Shown in pieces: positions 7,739 to 15,124 of a DNA stretch of 24,688 nt. Position numbers and translations under genes: made by a program. The notes beneath the pieces are model-generated. The model saw only the letters and a list, made by a program, of their open reading frames with translations, made no database searches and was not told where the DNA came from. Source of the stretch: a bacterium (GTDB lineage Bacteria > Bacillota > Clostridia > Oscillospirales > Oscillospiraceae). The stretch spans positions 1 to 24,688 of the forward strand of contig JAHYYS010000039.1 of the NCBI GenBank assembly GCA_019424865.1, in the 5' to 3' direction. The stretch's first letter is position 1; every line of letters begins with the position of its first letter.

Positions 7739-8727
7739 TCTCTGGCGGCCCCCCTTCGGATCCTGGGATCCACCGCGCCGTACAGCAGGTCGGCGGCCAG
7801 ATTCCCCCCAAAGACCAGGGCAGAGGTGACCACGGTGATGCCCAGCAGCAGGGGCAGGTCGCTGCCCAGGCCCGCTGTCACCGCCGCCTGCCCCAGCCCG
7901 GGGTAGGAGAAGACCTGTTCCACCACCACCGAGCCGCCGATGATCTCGCTGATGGAGGCAAACTGCAGCGTGAGGGCGGGCAGGGCGATGTTCCGCAGGC
8001 CGTGGCGCAGGACAATGGAGCCGGTGGACTCCCCCCGGGCCCGGGCGAAGAGCACATAGTCAGACTCCATCACGTCGGCCACCTTCTCCCGGGTGTGCAG
8101 GGCGATGTTGGCCACGCCGGTGATGCTCAGGGTCAGGGCGGGCAGAATGGCGTGGCGCAGCCGGTCGGTCAGGGTGACGGCGGCCGCCTCGGCCCCGATG
8201 GGGACGGACAGGCCGATGGGCAGCCAGCCCAGCCAGACGGAGAAAATAATCAGCAGCAGAATGGCCAGCCAGAAGGCGGGGGTGCTGGAAATCAGCAGGC
8301 AGTACCCCCGGATGATCCGGTCGGGCAGCCGCCCCCGGTATACGCCCGCCAGCACCCCGAGGGCCAGCCCCAGCACGCCGGAGCAGATCCAGGCGAACAG
8401 CAGCAGCCACAGCGAGTTCCCCAGCTGCTGGGCCACGACCTGGGCCACCGGCTGGCGGTAGAGCAGCGAGGTGCCCAGATCCCCGTGCAGAAAGGCGGAC
8501 AGCCAGTTCAGATAGCGCTCCGCCGGCGGGGTGTCCATCCCCCAGTAGGCCTCCAGATTGGCAATCTGCTCCTGACTCATGGAGCCCAGGGCGGCCTGTC
8601 CCACATTGGTCTGAAGGGGATCCAGGGGGGAGGCGGTCATCAGGGCAAAGGCGGCCAGGCTGACCCCCAGCAGGAGCAGAGCCATGCGCAGCAGCTCCTT
8701 TGCGGCAAACCGCAGGCGGTGCTTCAA
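7735..8727 (-). CDS. Nickel/peptide-type ABC importer permease (NikB/OppB-like), TTG start
   Basis: A 330-residue permease of the DppB/OppB/NikB family with about six helices, DPLQTN and GLGSDLPLLLGI family segments, and the ATPase-docking loop FARARGESTGSIVLRHGLRN. The start is taken as the TTG at 8725-8727: AAGGAAGG lies 6 nt upstream, the spacing to the preceding gene is 16 bp, and the resulting N-terminus (MKHRLRFAAKELL) is the expected basic leader before the first helix. The first internal ATG (8685) would cut into that leader. It overlaps the NikC-like gene by 4 bp. Confidence 0.9.
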   Translation of the reverse strand: MKHRLRFAAKELLRMALLLLGVSLAAFALMTASPLDPLQTNVGQAALGSMSQEQIANLEAYWGMDTPPAERYLNWLSAFLHGDLGTSLLYRQPVAQVVAQQLGNSLWLLLFAWICSGVLGLALGVLAGVYRGRLPDRIIRGYCLLISSTPAFWLAILLLIIFSVWLGWLPIGLSVPIGAEAAAVTLTDRLRHAILPALTLSITGVANIALHTREKVADVMESDYVLFARARGESTGSIVLRHGLRNIALPALTLQFASISEIIGGSVVVEQVFSYPGLGQAAVTAGLGSDLPLLLGITVVTSALVFGGNLAADLLYGAVDPRIRRGAARE

Positions 8728-8743
8728 GAAAATCCTTCCTTTC

Positions 8744-10363
8744 TCATGTCCAGCTCCACTGGTCCACGTTGTTGACCAGGGACCAGCCGTGGCCGTGGGG
8801 GTGAATTTTCTGCTGGGCAATCTCAAGCCCATCCCGCACCCAGTAGAGGTGGTCCACATTCACCAGCCACACCCAGGGGATATCCCCCTCCTGGGTGACG
8901 CCGGTGGAGCCGTCCCACTGGGCCAGCTGCCACAGGCGGTAGGACTCCTCCAGATCGGTGCTGGCCAGGGCCTGATCCATGTATTCGTCCACAGCGGCGT
9001 TCAAGTAGGGGGAGTACTGGGCCGTACGGTCCTGACCCGCTCCCTGGCTGTGATAAAGATTGTACAGCTCCATGGGGGTGTGCGCCCCCCAGCCCCAAAC
9101 CAGGGGGGTGCGCAGGGCATCGGTGTAGGCGGTGTCCCAGCCCACGCCGCGGATGGTGCAGGCGATCCCCAGCTCGCCCAGCTGTTCGGCCAGATCGGCG
9201 GCCAGGGCCTGGCGCACCGAGTCCCCTGTGGAGTAGAGAATTTCCAGTGATGCCTGCGTGCCATCCTTCCACCGGGTACCGTCCTCGCCCAACAGCCAGC
9301 CCGCCTGATCCAGCAGGCGGGCCGCGCCCTCCGGGTCGTATTCCACCTGTGCGGCAGGGTTATACCAGGGCAGGCCGTCGCACACGCTGTAAGCGGGGGA
9401 GCCGAAGCCGTTCAGCACATGGTCAATCATCTCCTGGCGGTCGATGCCGATGTTGATGGCCCGGCGGACCAGAACGTCGGCGGTGAAGTCGTTGCCCACG
9501 ACCCGGCCTGCCGCGTCGGTTCCGGCGGGAACGGCGGGGAGATTGATGCCCCGGTTGTCCACGCTGTCATAGGCGGTCAGGGTATAGCCGTCCACAGTCT
9601 GGTCGGAGTAGGTGGCAGAGGTGTAGGCCACGTCCACTTGGCCCGCCTGGGCGGCCAGAAAGGCGGCGTCCTCCTCCATAAAGAGGATGACAACCCGCTC
9701 CATGACGGGAGCGTCTCCGTAATAATTGGGGTTGGCCTCCAAAATCACCTGCTGGCCCCGGTCCCACTGGACCAGCGTGTAGCGGCCGGATCCGATGGGA
9801 TTGGAGCCATATGTGGCGGCGTCATAGGCGTGCTCGGGCACGATGCCCACAATCGCCATGGTATAGGGCCAGATGGAGAAGGGGCGGGTCATGTGAAAGA
9901 CCACGGTTGTGTCGTCCGCCGCCTCGGCATAGTCCAGCATGGTGAAGTCGTTGACCGAGCTGGAGGCCTTAACCGTGTTGTAGGTAAAGGCCACGTCCTC
10001 CGCAGTCAGGGCCTCCCCGTCCGTGAAGACCGCGTCCTCCCGAATGGTTACCGTCCAGGTCAGGCCGTCGTCGCTGACAAAGAAGTCAGTGGCCAGATCA
10101 TAGCCGATGGTCAGGTCCGGATTGGTCACGGTGAGGGTGGACTGGATCAAGGGCTCGTGGACGTGTTCCCCGGCCCCCCAGCCATAGGCCGGGTCAAAGC
10201 CCGCGGCGGGCTCGGAATTGGGGTCCATGGCGACGACCACGGTGTCCGTGCCCTGAACGGGACCGGAACTGCTGACAGGTTGATTTCCTTGATAGGCGGA
10301 CAGCAAAACGGAGAGGGACAGAATAACTGAAAACAGAATAATTGTAAAGGAATTTTGCTTCAT
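8744..10363 (-). CDS. Nickel/peptide-type ABC solute-binding protein lacking the lipobox cysteine
   Basis: A 539-residue family 5 extracellular solute-binding protein (DppA/NikA fold). Seen: LTIGYDLATDFFVSDDGLTW, FTDGEALTAEDVAFTYN, NPIGSGRYTLVQW and ANPNYYGDAPV, all landmarks of the family. It would capture the substrate outside the membrane and deliver it to the two permeases. The N-terminus is a lipoprotein-like signal, but the lipobox reads LLSAYQGN: the codon is TAT (Tyr24) where a cysteine (TGT/TGC) is expected, so normal lipid anchoring looks lost. I prefer the ATG at 10361-10363 because AAAGG lies 9 nt upstream; the in-frame ATG at 10372 directly abuts that site. It follows larC by 45 bp. 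Nickel or a nickel complex as ligand is inferred from the operon. Confidence 0.9.
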   Translation of the reverse strand: MKQNSFTIILFSVILSLSVLLSAYQGNQPVSSSGPVQGTDTVVVAMDPNSEPAAGFDPAYGWGAGEHVHEPLIQSTLTVTNPDLTIGYDLATDFFVSDDGLTWTVTIREDAVFTDGEALTAEDVAFTYNTVKASSSVNDFTMLDYAEAADDTTVVFHMTRPFSIWPYTMAIVGIVPEHAYDAATYGSNPIGSGRYTLVQWDRGQQVILEANPNYYGDAPVMERVVILFMEEDAAFLAAQAGQVDVAYTSATYSDQTVDGYTLTAYDSVDNRGINLPAVPAGTDAAGRVVGNDFTADVLVRRAINIGIDRQEMIDHVLNGFGSPAYSVCDGLPWYNPAAQVEYDPEGAARLLDQAGWLLGEDGTRWKDGTQASLEILYSTGDSVRQALAADLAEQLGELGIACTIRGVGWDTAYTDALRTPLVWGWGAHTPMELYNLYHSQGAGQDRTAQYSPYLNAAVDEYMDQALASTDLEESYRLWQLAQWDGSTGVTQEGDIPWVWLVNVDHLYWVRDGLEIAQQKIHPHGHGWSLVNNVDQWSWT

Positions 10364-10408
10364 AGATTTCATCCTTTGCGTGCAAGAAGTTTTGCGGCGG
10401 CAGCCGGG

Positions 10409-11701
10409 TTACAGCTTCCCCAGAACCTCCTGCAGAACGGCCTGATAGGAGACTCCCGCTTCCCGGGCCAGCCGGGCGGCGTCCTCAAACTCCGGCTTGG
10501 TGTGGGATATGCCATAGCCCCGGGCCAGCTTCAGCCCCACCGGGCCCCACTGGGTCTGGACCTGCCCGGCCTCCGGAGCCAGAAAATATTTTCCGCAGCG
10601 CCGCACCCGCAGCCCGTTGGTGGTGGTCTCCCGCAGAATGTGCCGGGCCATCTCGCCCTCCTGCTCCGGGGCGCACAGAACGGTGAGCACGTGGCCGGCC
10701 CGGCCCTTTTTCATGGTGCCCGGCGTGGTGTAGACATCCAGCGCCCCCAGCTCCAGCAGGCGGGAGCAGGCAAAGGCCAGGGCCTCGGGCGTCATATCAT
10801 CCAGATTGCACACCAGCTCCAGAATCTCTCCGTTGGCCCCCTCCCGGCTCTCGCCCCAGAAGGCCCGGACGCAGTTGGCCTGGGGGAATTCCTTGGTGCC
10901 GATGCCCACGCCCACCTGTTCCGCCGCCATCATGGGCATGGGGCCGAAGGACTGGGCGAAGTGGGCCAGCAGGGCGGCCCCGGTGGGGGTGCACAGCTCG
11001 CCCTGGACAGCTCCGCCGTAGGTGGGGATGCCGGCGAGCAGATTGGCCGTGGCGGGGGCGGGGACGGGCATCACGCCGTGGGCACAGCGGACGGTGCCGC
11101 TGCCCACGTGAATGGGGGAGGCCAGAATCTGGTCCGGGCAGAGCAGATACAGGGCGTAGCACACGCCGGTGACATCCGCCACCGCGTCCAGCGCCCCCAC
11201 CTCGTGGTAGTGGACGTCCCCCACCGGGCAGCCGTGGGCCTTGGCCTCCGCCTGGGCGATGGCGTCATATACCCCACGGGCGTGGATCTTGACCTCCTCC
11301 GGCAGGGACAGGCCGTCAATCAGCTCCGCAATATGTCCCGGCGTGGCGTGATGGTGGTGATGATGGTGGAACTCCGAATGGTCATGGGCGTGCGCGTGGC
11401 TGTGCTCGTGGTCGTGGTGGTGTTCATGGTCGTGGTGGTGCTCCGGCTCGCCGCCATGGAGGTGGGCGGGCGCCTGCGCGGCGGAGGGCTCATGCTCCTC
11501 CTGGCCGTCCACGGTCACCGCCATGTGGGTGCCGGCAATGCCGCAGGTGGAGGCGGACTTGGCCTCCAGCCGGACCCCCGGCAGACCCAGCCCGTTCATG
11601 GTGCGGAGAAACCCCGCCTTGTCCTCCAGCAGCTCGTACAGGGCGGACATAAGCATGTCCCCGGCGGCCCCCATGCTGCATTCCAGATAAAGTGTTTTCA
11701 T
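10409..11701 (-). CDS. larC: LarC, nickel insertase (cyclometallase) for the nickel-pincer nucleotide
   Basis: A 430-residue full-length LarC. The family enzyme uses CTP to insert nickel into the pincer nucleotide, the last step of the cofactor pathway. Seen: MKTLYLECSMGAAGDML at the N-terminus, VHYHEVGALDAVADVTG, CTPTGAALLAHFA, and the LarC2 part from ELVCNLDDMTPEALAF to the end, all in one open frame. In Lactobacillus plantarum the two parts are joined by a programmed ribosomal frameshift; here no shift is needed. Residues ~80-118 form a histidine-rich insert with 22 His, including seven in a row, likely a nickel-holding segment. It starts one base after the larB stop and is followed by the binding-protein gene. 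Confidence 0.95.
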   Translation of the reverse strand: MKTLYLECSMGAAGDMLMSALYELLEDKAGFLRTMNGLGLPGVRLEAKSASTCGIAGTHMAVTVDGQEEHEPSAAQAPAHLHGGEPEHHHDHEHHHDHEHSHAHAHDHSEFHHHHHHHATPGHIAELIDGLSLPEEVKIHARGVYDAIAQAEAKAHGCPVGDVHYHEVGALDAVADVTGVCYALYLLCPDQILASPIHVGSGTVRCAHGVMPVPAPATANLLAGIPTYGGAVQGELCTPTGAALLAHFAQSFGPMPMMAAEQVGVGIGTKEFPQANCVRAFWGESREGANGEILELVCNLDDMTPEALAFACSRLLELGALDVYTTPGTMKKGRAGHVLTVLCAPEQEGEMARHILRETTTNGLRVRRCGKYFLAPEAGQVQTQWGPVGLKLARGYGISHTKPEFEDAARLAREAGVSYQAVLQEVLGKL

Positions 11702-11702
11702 T

Positions 11703-12470
11703 TCAGTTCGTCTCCTTCAAGCCTTCCATCTGATTGATCCGGCTGGCCAGAAAGCCGGCGCCGAACCCGTTGTCGATATTGACCACGCTGCACCCGGAGG
11801 CGCAGGAGTTGAGCATGCTCAGCAGGGCGGACAGCCCCCCGAAGCTGGCCCCGTAGCCCACGCTGGTGGGCACGGCGATGACAGGGCAGTCCACCAAACC
11901 GCCGATAACCGAGGCCAGGGCCCCCTCCATACCGGCCACCGCCACCACGCACCGGGCGGACATCAGAACGTCCAGGTTGGACAGCAGGCGGTGCAGCCCG
12001 GCCACCCCCACGTCGTACAGACGGGTGACGCGGTTGCCCATGGCCTCGGCGGTCAGGGCGGCCTCCTCCGCCACCGGCATGTCGCTGGTGCCGCCGGTGG
12101 CCACCACAATGTTCCCCAGCCGCTTCTGGACTCCGGGGAAGGCGATGCCCAGCCGGGGCTGGGGGTGGTAGTCCAGGGGGACAGCGGCGGACACCTGGTC
12201 CGCCGCCTCCTGCCCGATGCGGGTGACCAAAATGTTCTGACAGCCCCGGGCCCCCATGGTCTGCAGAATGCCGATGATCTGCTCCGGGGTCTTGCCCGCG
12301 CCGTAAATCACTTCGGCCGACCCCTGTCGGACGCTGCGGTGCAGATCCACCTTGGCATACCCCAGATCCTCAAAAGGGGCCTCCTTCAGCTCCAGCAGCG
12401 CGTCCTCCGGCTCCACTGCGCCGTCGGCCACCCTGCGGAGCAGCGCTAAAATGTCGTGCTTGTTGTCCAT
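11703..12470 (-). CDS. larB: LarB, pyridinium-3,5-biscarboxylate mononucleotide synthase
   Basis: A 255-residue LarB. The family carboxylates the pyridine ring of nicotinic acid adenine dinucleotide and hydrolyses the phosphoanhydride, giving the first intermediate of the nickel-pincer nucleotide. Seen: the LarB N-terminal region with DLGYAKVDLHRSVRQG and VIYGAGKTPEQI, and a PurE-like C-terminal domain with ATGGTSDMPVAEEAALTAE, DVGVAGLHRLL, AGMEGALASVIGGLVDCPVI and the C-terminal GCSVVNIDNGFGAG. Cysteines for the known covalent intermediate are present in this last region. The ATG at 12468-12470 has GGAGG about 8 nt upstream and is preferred over an in-frame ATG 7 codons earlier. It ends one base before larC. 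Confidence 0.95.
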   Translation of the reverse strand: MDNKHDILALLRRVADGAVEPEDALLELKEAPFEDLGYAKVDLHRSVRQGSAEVIYGAGKTPEQIIGILQTMGARGCQNILVTRIGQEAADQVSAAVPLDYHPQPRLGIAFPGVQKRLGNIVVATGGTSDMPVAEEAALTAEAMGNRVTRLYDVGVAGLHRLLSNLDVLMSARCVVAVAGMEGALASVIGGLVDCPVIAVPTSVGYGASFGGLSALLSMLNSCASGCSVVNIDNGFGAGFLASRINQMEGLKETN

Positions 12471-12516
12471 CGCGAAAACCTCCGTTCTCACACCGGCCCG
12501 TGTCCCGGTTTGGGGC

Positions 12517-13263
12517 TCAGGGCCGCACTTCCAGCTCCAGCAGGACCTGGGAAAAATCGCCGCCCAATGCGGCCAGCAGATCCGTCCGCTTTTCCAGCGC
12601 CAGGGGCAGCTGCGCCCGGGGCACCTGGAGCCGGGCGGCGCCGTGGAAGAGCCGCACCCGGAAATCCGAAAAGCCCAGCGCGGCCAGGGCCTCCTCCGCC
12701 CGCTCCACCTTCTCCAGGTCCGGGGCGGTGATGGGGACCCCAGTGGGCACCCGGGTGGCCAGACAGGCGTATGCGGGCTTGTCCCAGGTGAACAGCCCGG
12801 CCTGACGGGAGCGGAGGCGCACCTCGTCCTTGGTCAGGCCGCACTCCCGCAGGGGGGAGCGCACCTCCAGCTCCCGCAGGGCCCGCATGCCGGGCCGGTC
12901 CCCCGCGTCGTCCGAGGCGTTGGTGCCGTCCAGAAGCAGGCCATATCCGTCCCGCCGGGCGGCCTCCCGCAGCAGGGAGAACAGGGCCCGCTTGCAGTGG
13001 TAGCAGCGGTCCGGCCCGTTGGCCGCCGCCCCGGGAACCGCCAGAATGTCCGCCTCCAGAACGGTCAGGGGGATGGAGAGCTCCCGGCACAGCCGCCGGG
13101 CGTCCGCCAGCTCAAAGTCGGGCTGAAAGGCGGTTTTGACATAATAGGCGCGGATGTCACATCCGCAGTGCTTGGCCGCCCAGAGCAGAAAGGCGGAGTC
13201 CGTTCCGCCGGAAAAAGCGGCGGCCGCCCTTGGAACGGCCTGAAAGAATGTCTCTAATGTCAC
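12517..13263 (-). CDS. larE: LarE, sulfur transferase for the nickel-pincer nucleotide, GTG start
   Basis: A 248-residue PP-loop ATPase. LarE adenylates the carboxylates made by LarB and adds sulfur. Seen: P-loop SGGTDSAFLL at residues 18-27, LDGTNASDDAGDRPG at 111-125, and KPAYACLATRVPTG around Cys167, which matches the position of the sacrificial cysteine of the family. Cys87 and Cys90 (RCYHCK) add a CxxC, so three cysteines could alternatively hold an iron-sulfur cluster, as reported for some LarE proteins. The GTG at 13261-13263 is chosen because AAAGGAGCC precedes it by 8 nt and the frame further upstream runs through the leader hairpins. First gene of the operon, 46 bp before larB. Confidence 0.93.
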   Translation of the reverse strand: MTLETFFQAVPRAAAAFSGGTDSAFLLWAAKHCGCDIRAYYVKTAFQPDFELADARRLCRELSIPLTVLEADILAVPGAAANGPDRCYHCKRALFSLLREAARRDGYGLLLDGTNASDDAGDRPGMRALRELEVRSPLRECGLTKDEVRLRSRQAGLFTWDKPAYACLATRVPTGVPITAPDLEKVERAEEALAALGFSDFRVRLFHGAARLQVPRAQLPLALEKRTDLLAALGGDFSQVLLELEVRP

Positions 13264-13283
13264 GAAATCAGGGCTCCTTTCAC

Positions 13284-13326
13284 AAAAAAGAAGACGCCAA
13301 CACCCCTGTGGGGTGTGGACGCCTTC
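13284..13326 (-). terminator. Leader terminator (attenuator) in front of larE
   Basis: On the minus strand a 17-bp stem (13310-13326 with 13290-13306, one mismatch and two G-T pairs, 3-nt loop) is followed by TTTTTT (13284-13289). It lies between the operon promoter and the larE ribosome site (about 13270-13278). A strong terminator upstream of the first gene means expression needs antitermination, as in transcriptional riboswitches or attenuators. Confidence 0.75.
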
Positions 13327-13374
13327 CTGGCATCTCGGCTGCTGCAAAGAAAAACAAAATTGCATACGGCTCTC

Positions 13375-13449
13375 CCAGCGGCTGGGGGGAGGGGCTTCTG
13401 CCCCCACAAGCCGGCTTCCTGCCGGCTGTCCCTGGATGCTGACCGCTGG
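13375..13449 (-). ncRNA. Structured leader RNA, candidate metal- or cofactor-sensing element
   Basis: In the minus-strand transcript a closing stem CCAGCGG (13443-13449) pairs with CCGCTGG (13375-13381), enclosing two hairpins: AGCCGGC-AGGAA-GCCGGCT (13409-13427) and GGGGC-AGAA-GCCCC (13391-13404). The linker contains AGGGACAG. It begins ~10 nt after the predicted start and is followed ~50 nt later by the terminator at 13284-13326. Position and architecture suit a transcriptional riboswitch for the lar-nik operon. I could not match it to a known class; GGGACAG recalls part of the NiCo aptamer, but its four-helix junction is not evident. It could also be an intergenic repeat with incidental structure. 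Confidence 0.45.
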
Positions 13450-13466
13450 AATAAAATTTCAAGGTT

Positions 13467-13495
13467 ATTATACCGATTGCCTTTGGAAAAATCAA
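13467..13495 (-). promoter_or_regulatory. Promoter of the lar-nik operon
   Basis: On the minus strand TTGATT (13490-13495), 17-bp spacer, TATAAT (13467-13472). Start expected near 13460, giving a ~197-nt leader before larE. Confidence 0.8.
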
Positions 13496-13590
13496 ATGCT
13501 TTTTCTCTATGGTTTACCATGCACGCGGCATATGGAAAGAGAAGGAAGAGAGATACGGCTTGGGCATGGAGGGGTATGCAGAACAGGCAT

Positions 13591-13619
13591 TTGAAATGGA
13601 CGGAAAAAGGCAGTAAAAT
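13591..13619 (+). promoter_or_regulatory. Promoter of the aldo/keto reductase gene
   Basis: TTGAAA (13591-13596), 17-bp spacer, TAAAAT (13614-13619). It diverges from the lar-nik promoter; the -35 boxes are about 95 bp apart. The leader of ~80 nt contains the palindrome at 13648-13673. Confidence 0.7.
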
Positions 13620-13647
13620 AAAAAAAGAAAGCAGCCTGCCGCGCTGC

Positions 13648-13673
13648 CGCTCCGCCCGCCGGCGGGCGGAGCG
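13648..13673. repeat. Perfect 26-bp GC-only-core palindrome in the reductase leader
   Basis: CGCTCCGCCCGCC followed directly by its exact reverse complement, 13 bp per arm with no spacer. As RNA it forms a stable hairpin 17 nt before the AGGAGG of the reductase gene. On the minus strand a further GCAGC/GCTGC stem leads into a T-rich run (about 13614-13630), so it may also stop antisense transcription. A protein operator is an alternative. Confidence 0.6.
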
Positions 13674-13704
13674 CGGAATCGGAAGAAACAGGAGGAGCAA
13701 CGTA

Positions 13705-14835
13705 ATGCTGTACAAGGAATTTCAGGGACTGAAGCTGTCCGCGCTGGGAATGGGCTGTATGCGTCTGCCGGTTTTGGACGGGGACGACGCCCGGGTGGAC
13801 CAGGCGGCGGTGGATGCCATGACCGACTGCGCCATGGAGCAGGGGATCAACTATTATGATACCGCCTGGGGCTACCACAGCGGCAATTCAGAGCGCGCCA
13901 TTGGAAAGGCGCTGGCCCGCTATCCCAGAGAACAGTTCTATCTGGCAGACAAGTTTCCCGGCTATGATCTGTCCAACATGGGCAAGGTGCGGGAGATTTT
14001 TGAGGAGCAGCTGAAAAAGTGCGGAGTGGACTATTTTGACCTCTATCTCTTCCACAACGTGTGCGAGATGAACATTGATGCCTATCTGGATCCCCAATAC
14101 GGCATTTTGGATTATCTGCTGGAGCAGAAGAAAAACGGCCGGATCCGCCATCTGGGCTTCTCCTGCCACGGGGCCATGCCGGTGCTGAAGCGATTTCTGG
14201 AGGCCTATGGGGCGCACATGGAGTTTTGTCAGCTCCAGCTGAACTACATCGACTGGGAATTTCAGGACTGCAAGGCCAAGGTGGAGCTGCTGGAGCAGTA
14301 CCACATCTCGGTGTGGGTGATGGAGCCTCTGCGGGGCGGGCGGCTGGCCCGGCTGTCTGAGGAGGAGGCCGCCCCCCTGAAGGCCATGCGGCCGGAGGAG
14401 ACAGTGCCGGCCTGGGCTTTCCGGTTCCTCCAGAGCATCCCCGGCGTGACAGTGATTCTCTCGGGAATGTCCAACCTGGACCAGATGAAGGAGAATCTGG
14501 CCACCTTCCAGGAGGAGAAGCCTCTGAGCAGTGCGGAGATGGACAAGCTGCTGGAAACGGCCAGAGGGATGACCGGCAAGACGGTGCTGCCCTGCACCGC
14601 CTGCCACTACTGCGTCAGCCACTGTCCCCAGGGGCTGGATATTCCGTCTCTGCTGGCGCTGTATAATGAGCACAGCTTTACCGGGGGCGGCTTCCTCGCG
14701 CCCATGGCCCTGTCGGCCATCCCCGCGGACAAGCAGCCCGGCGCCTGCATCGGCTGCCGCAGCTGCGAGGCGGTGTGTCCCCAGCAGCTGAAAATCTCCG
14801 AGGCCATGGCGGATTTTGCCGCAAAGCTCGCCTAA
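13705..14835 (+). CDS. Aldo/keto reductase with C-terminal double [4Fe-4S] domain
   Basis: A 376-residue fusion. Residues 1-~285 are an aldo/keto reductase barrel with the expected catalytic tetrad: Asp52 and Tyr57 (YYDTAWGYH), Lys83 (LADKFP) and His117 (LYLFHNV). The C-terminus is ferredoxin-like with two cysteine sets, C297/C300/C303/C307 and C348/C351/C354/C358, each CxxCxxCxxxC followed by P, which should bind two [4Fe-4S] clusters. This architecture is common in anaerobic Clostridia; substrates are mostly unknown. AGGAGG (13690-13695) precedes the ATG by 9 nt. It is divergent from larE and has its own promoter; a role linked to 2-hydroxy acids is conceivable but only from position. Confidence 0.92.
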   Translation: MLYKEFQGLKLSALGMGCMRLPVLDGDDARVDQAAVDAMTDCAMEQGINYYDTAWGYHSGNSERAIGKALARYPREQFYLADKFPGYDLSNMGKVREIFEEQLKKCGVDYFDLYLFHNVCEMNIDAYLDPQYGILDYLLEQKKNGRIRHLGFSCHGAMPVLKRFLEAYGAHMEFCQLQLNYIDWEFQDCKAKVELLEQYHISVWVMEPLRGGRLARLSEEEAAPLKAMRPEETVPAWAFRFLQSIPGVTVILSGMSNLDQMKENLATFQEEKPLSSAEMDKLLETARGMTGKTVLPCTACHYCVSHCPQGLDIPSLLALYNEHSFTGGGFLAPMALSAIPADKQPGACIGCRSCEAVCPQQLKISEAMADFAAKLA

Positions 14836-14937
14836 AGGAAAGAGAACGATCAGGGGGTTGCAGCAGACAAGGCCTCAGGGCGGGGAAAATTGATTTTATC
14901 GGAACCCTTTAAAAATCCCCGGCTTACCAACAATGCT

Positions 14938-15071
14938 GGGTACCCGGAAAAGCATTTCCATGACTGTCCGGACGAGGAGGCGCAGCGAAGGGAACGGGCA
15001 TCCGGATTTACACGGACGCGAGGGAACCGAAGCTTGTGACGACAGCATCAAGGTGAAAATTTCATGCAGCC
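14938..15071 (-). repeat. Diverged dispersed repeat, copy A (inverted relative to copy B)
   Basis: Read on the minus strand, this 134-bp stretch begins GGCTG and ends CCGGGTACCC, and is about 77% identical by eye to 15700-15834 on the plus strand. Blocks shared exactly include CCTTGATG, CACAAGCT, CCGGATGCCC, TTCGCTGCG and AAATGCTTTT. The hairpin at 15077-15124 sits directly upstream of it in the same relative position as the hairpin beside copy B. Both copies have an open frame with similar translation, but there are no start signals and conservation is not clearly codon-like, so I do not call a gene. Confidence 0.7.
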
Positions 15072-15076
15072 TAACT

Positions 15077-15124
15077 GGAAAAAGCGGCTTGTCAATGTGC
15101 TGACGTTGACAAGCCGCTTTTTCC
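15077..15124. terminator. Perfect 19-bp hairpin, bidirectional terminator
   Basis: A 19-bp arm at 15077-15095 pairs exactly with 15106-15124 around a 10-nt loop. The stem base is GGAAAAA/TTTTTCC, so either strand ends in a T-run. It could stop transcription from the reductase gene at 14835 and any transcript from the right, and it also borders repeat copy A. Confidence 0.75.

Noticed and set aside
10409..11701. Programmed frameshift in larC as in Lactobacillus plantarum
   Set aside because: Both LarC parts are in the same frame from the ATG at 11701 to the stop at 10409.
13375..13449. Known NiCo riboswitch in the lar leader
   Set aside because: Only the GGGACAG stretch is shared. The four-helix junction and the other conserved strands I remember for NiCo are not there, so I list it only as an unknown candidate.
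13260..13715. Open frames running through the lar leader and the region upstream of the reductase
   Set aside because: They cover promoters, hairpins and a terminator, and their starts lack ribosome sites; the sequence is better explained as leader and intergenic DNA.
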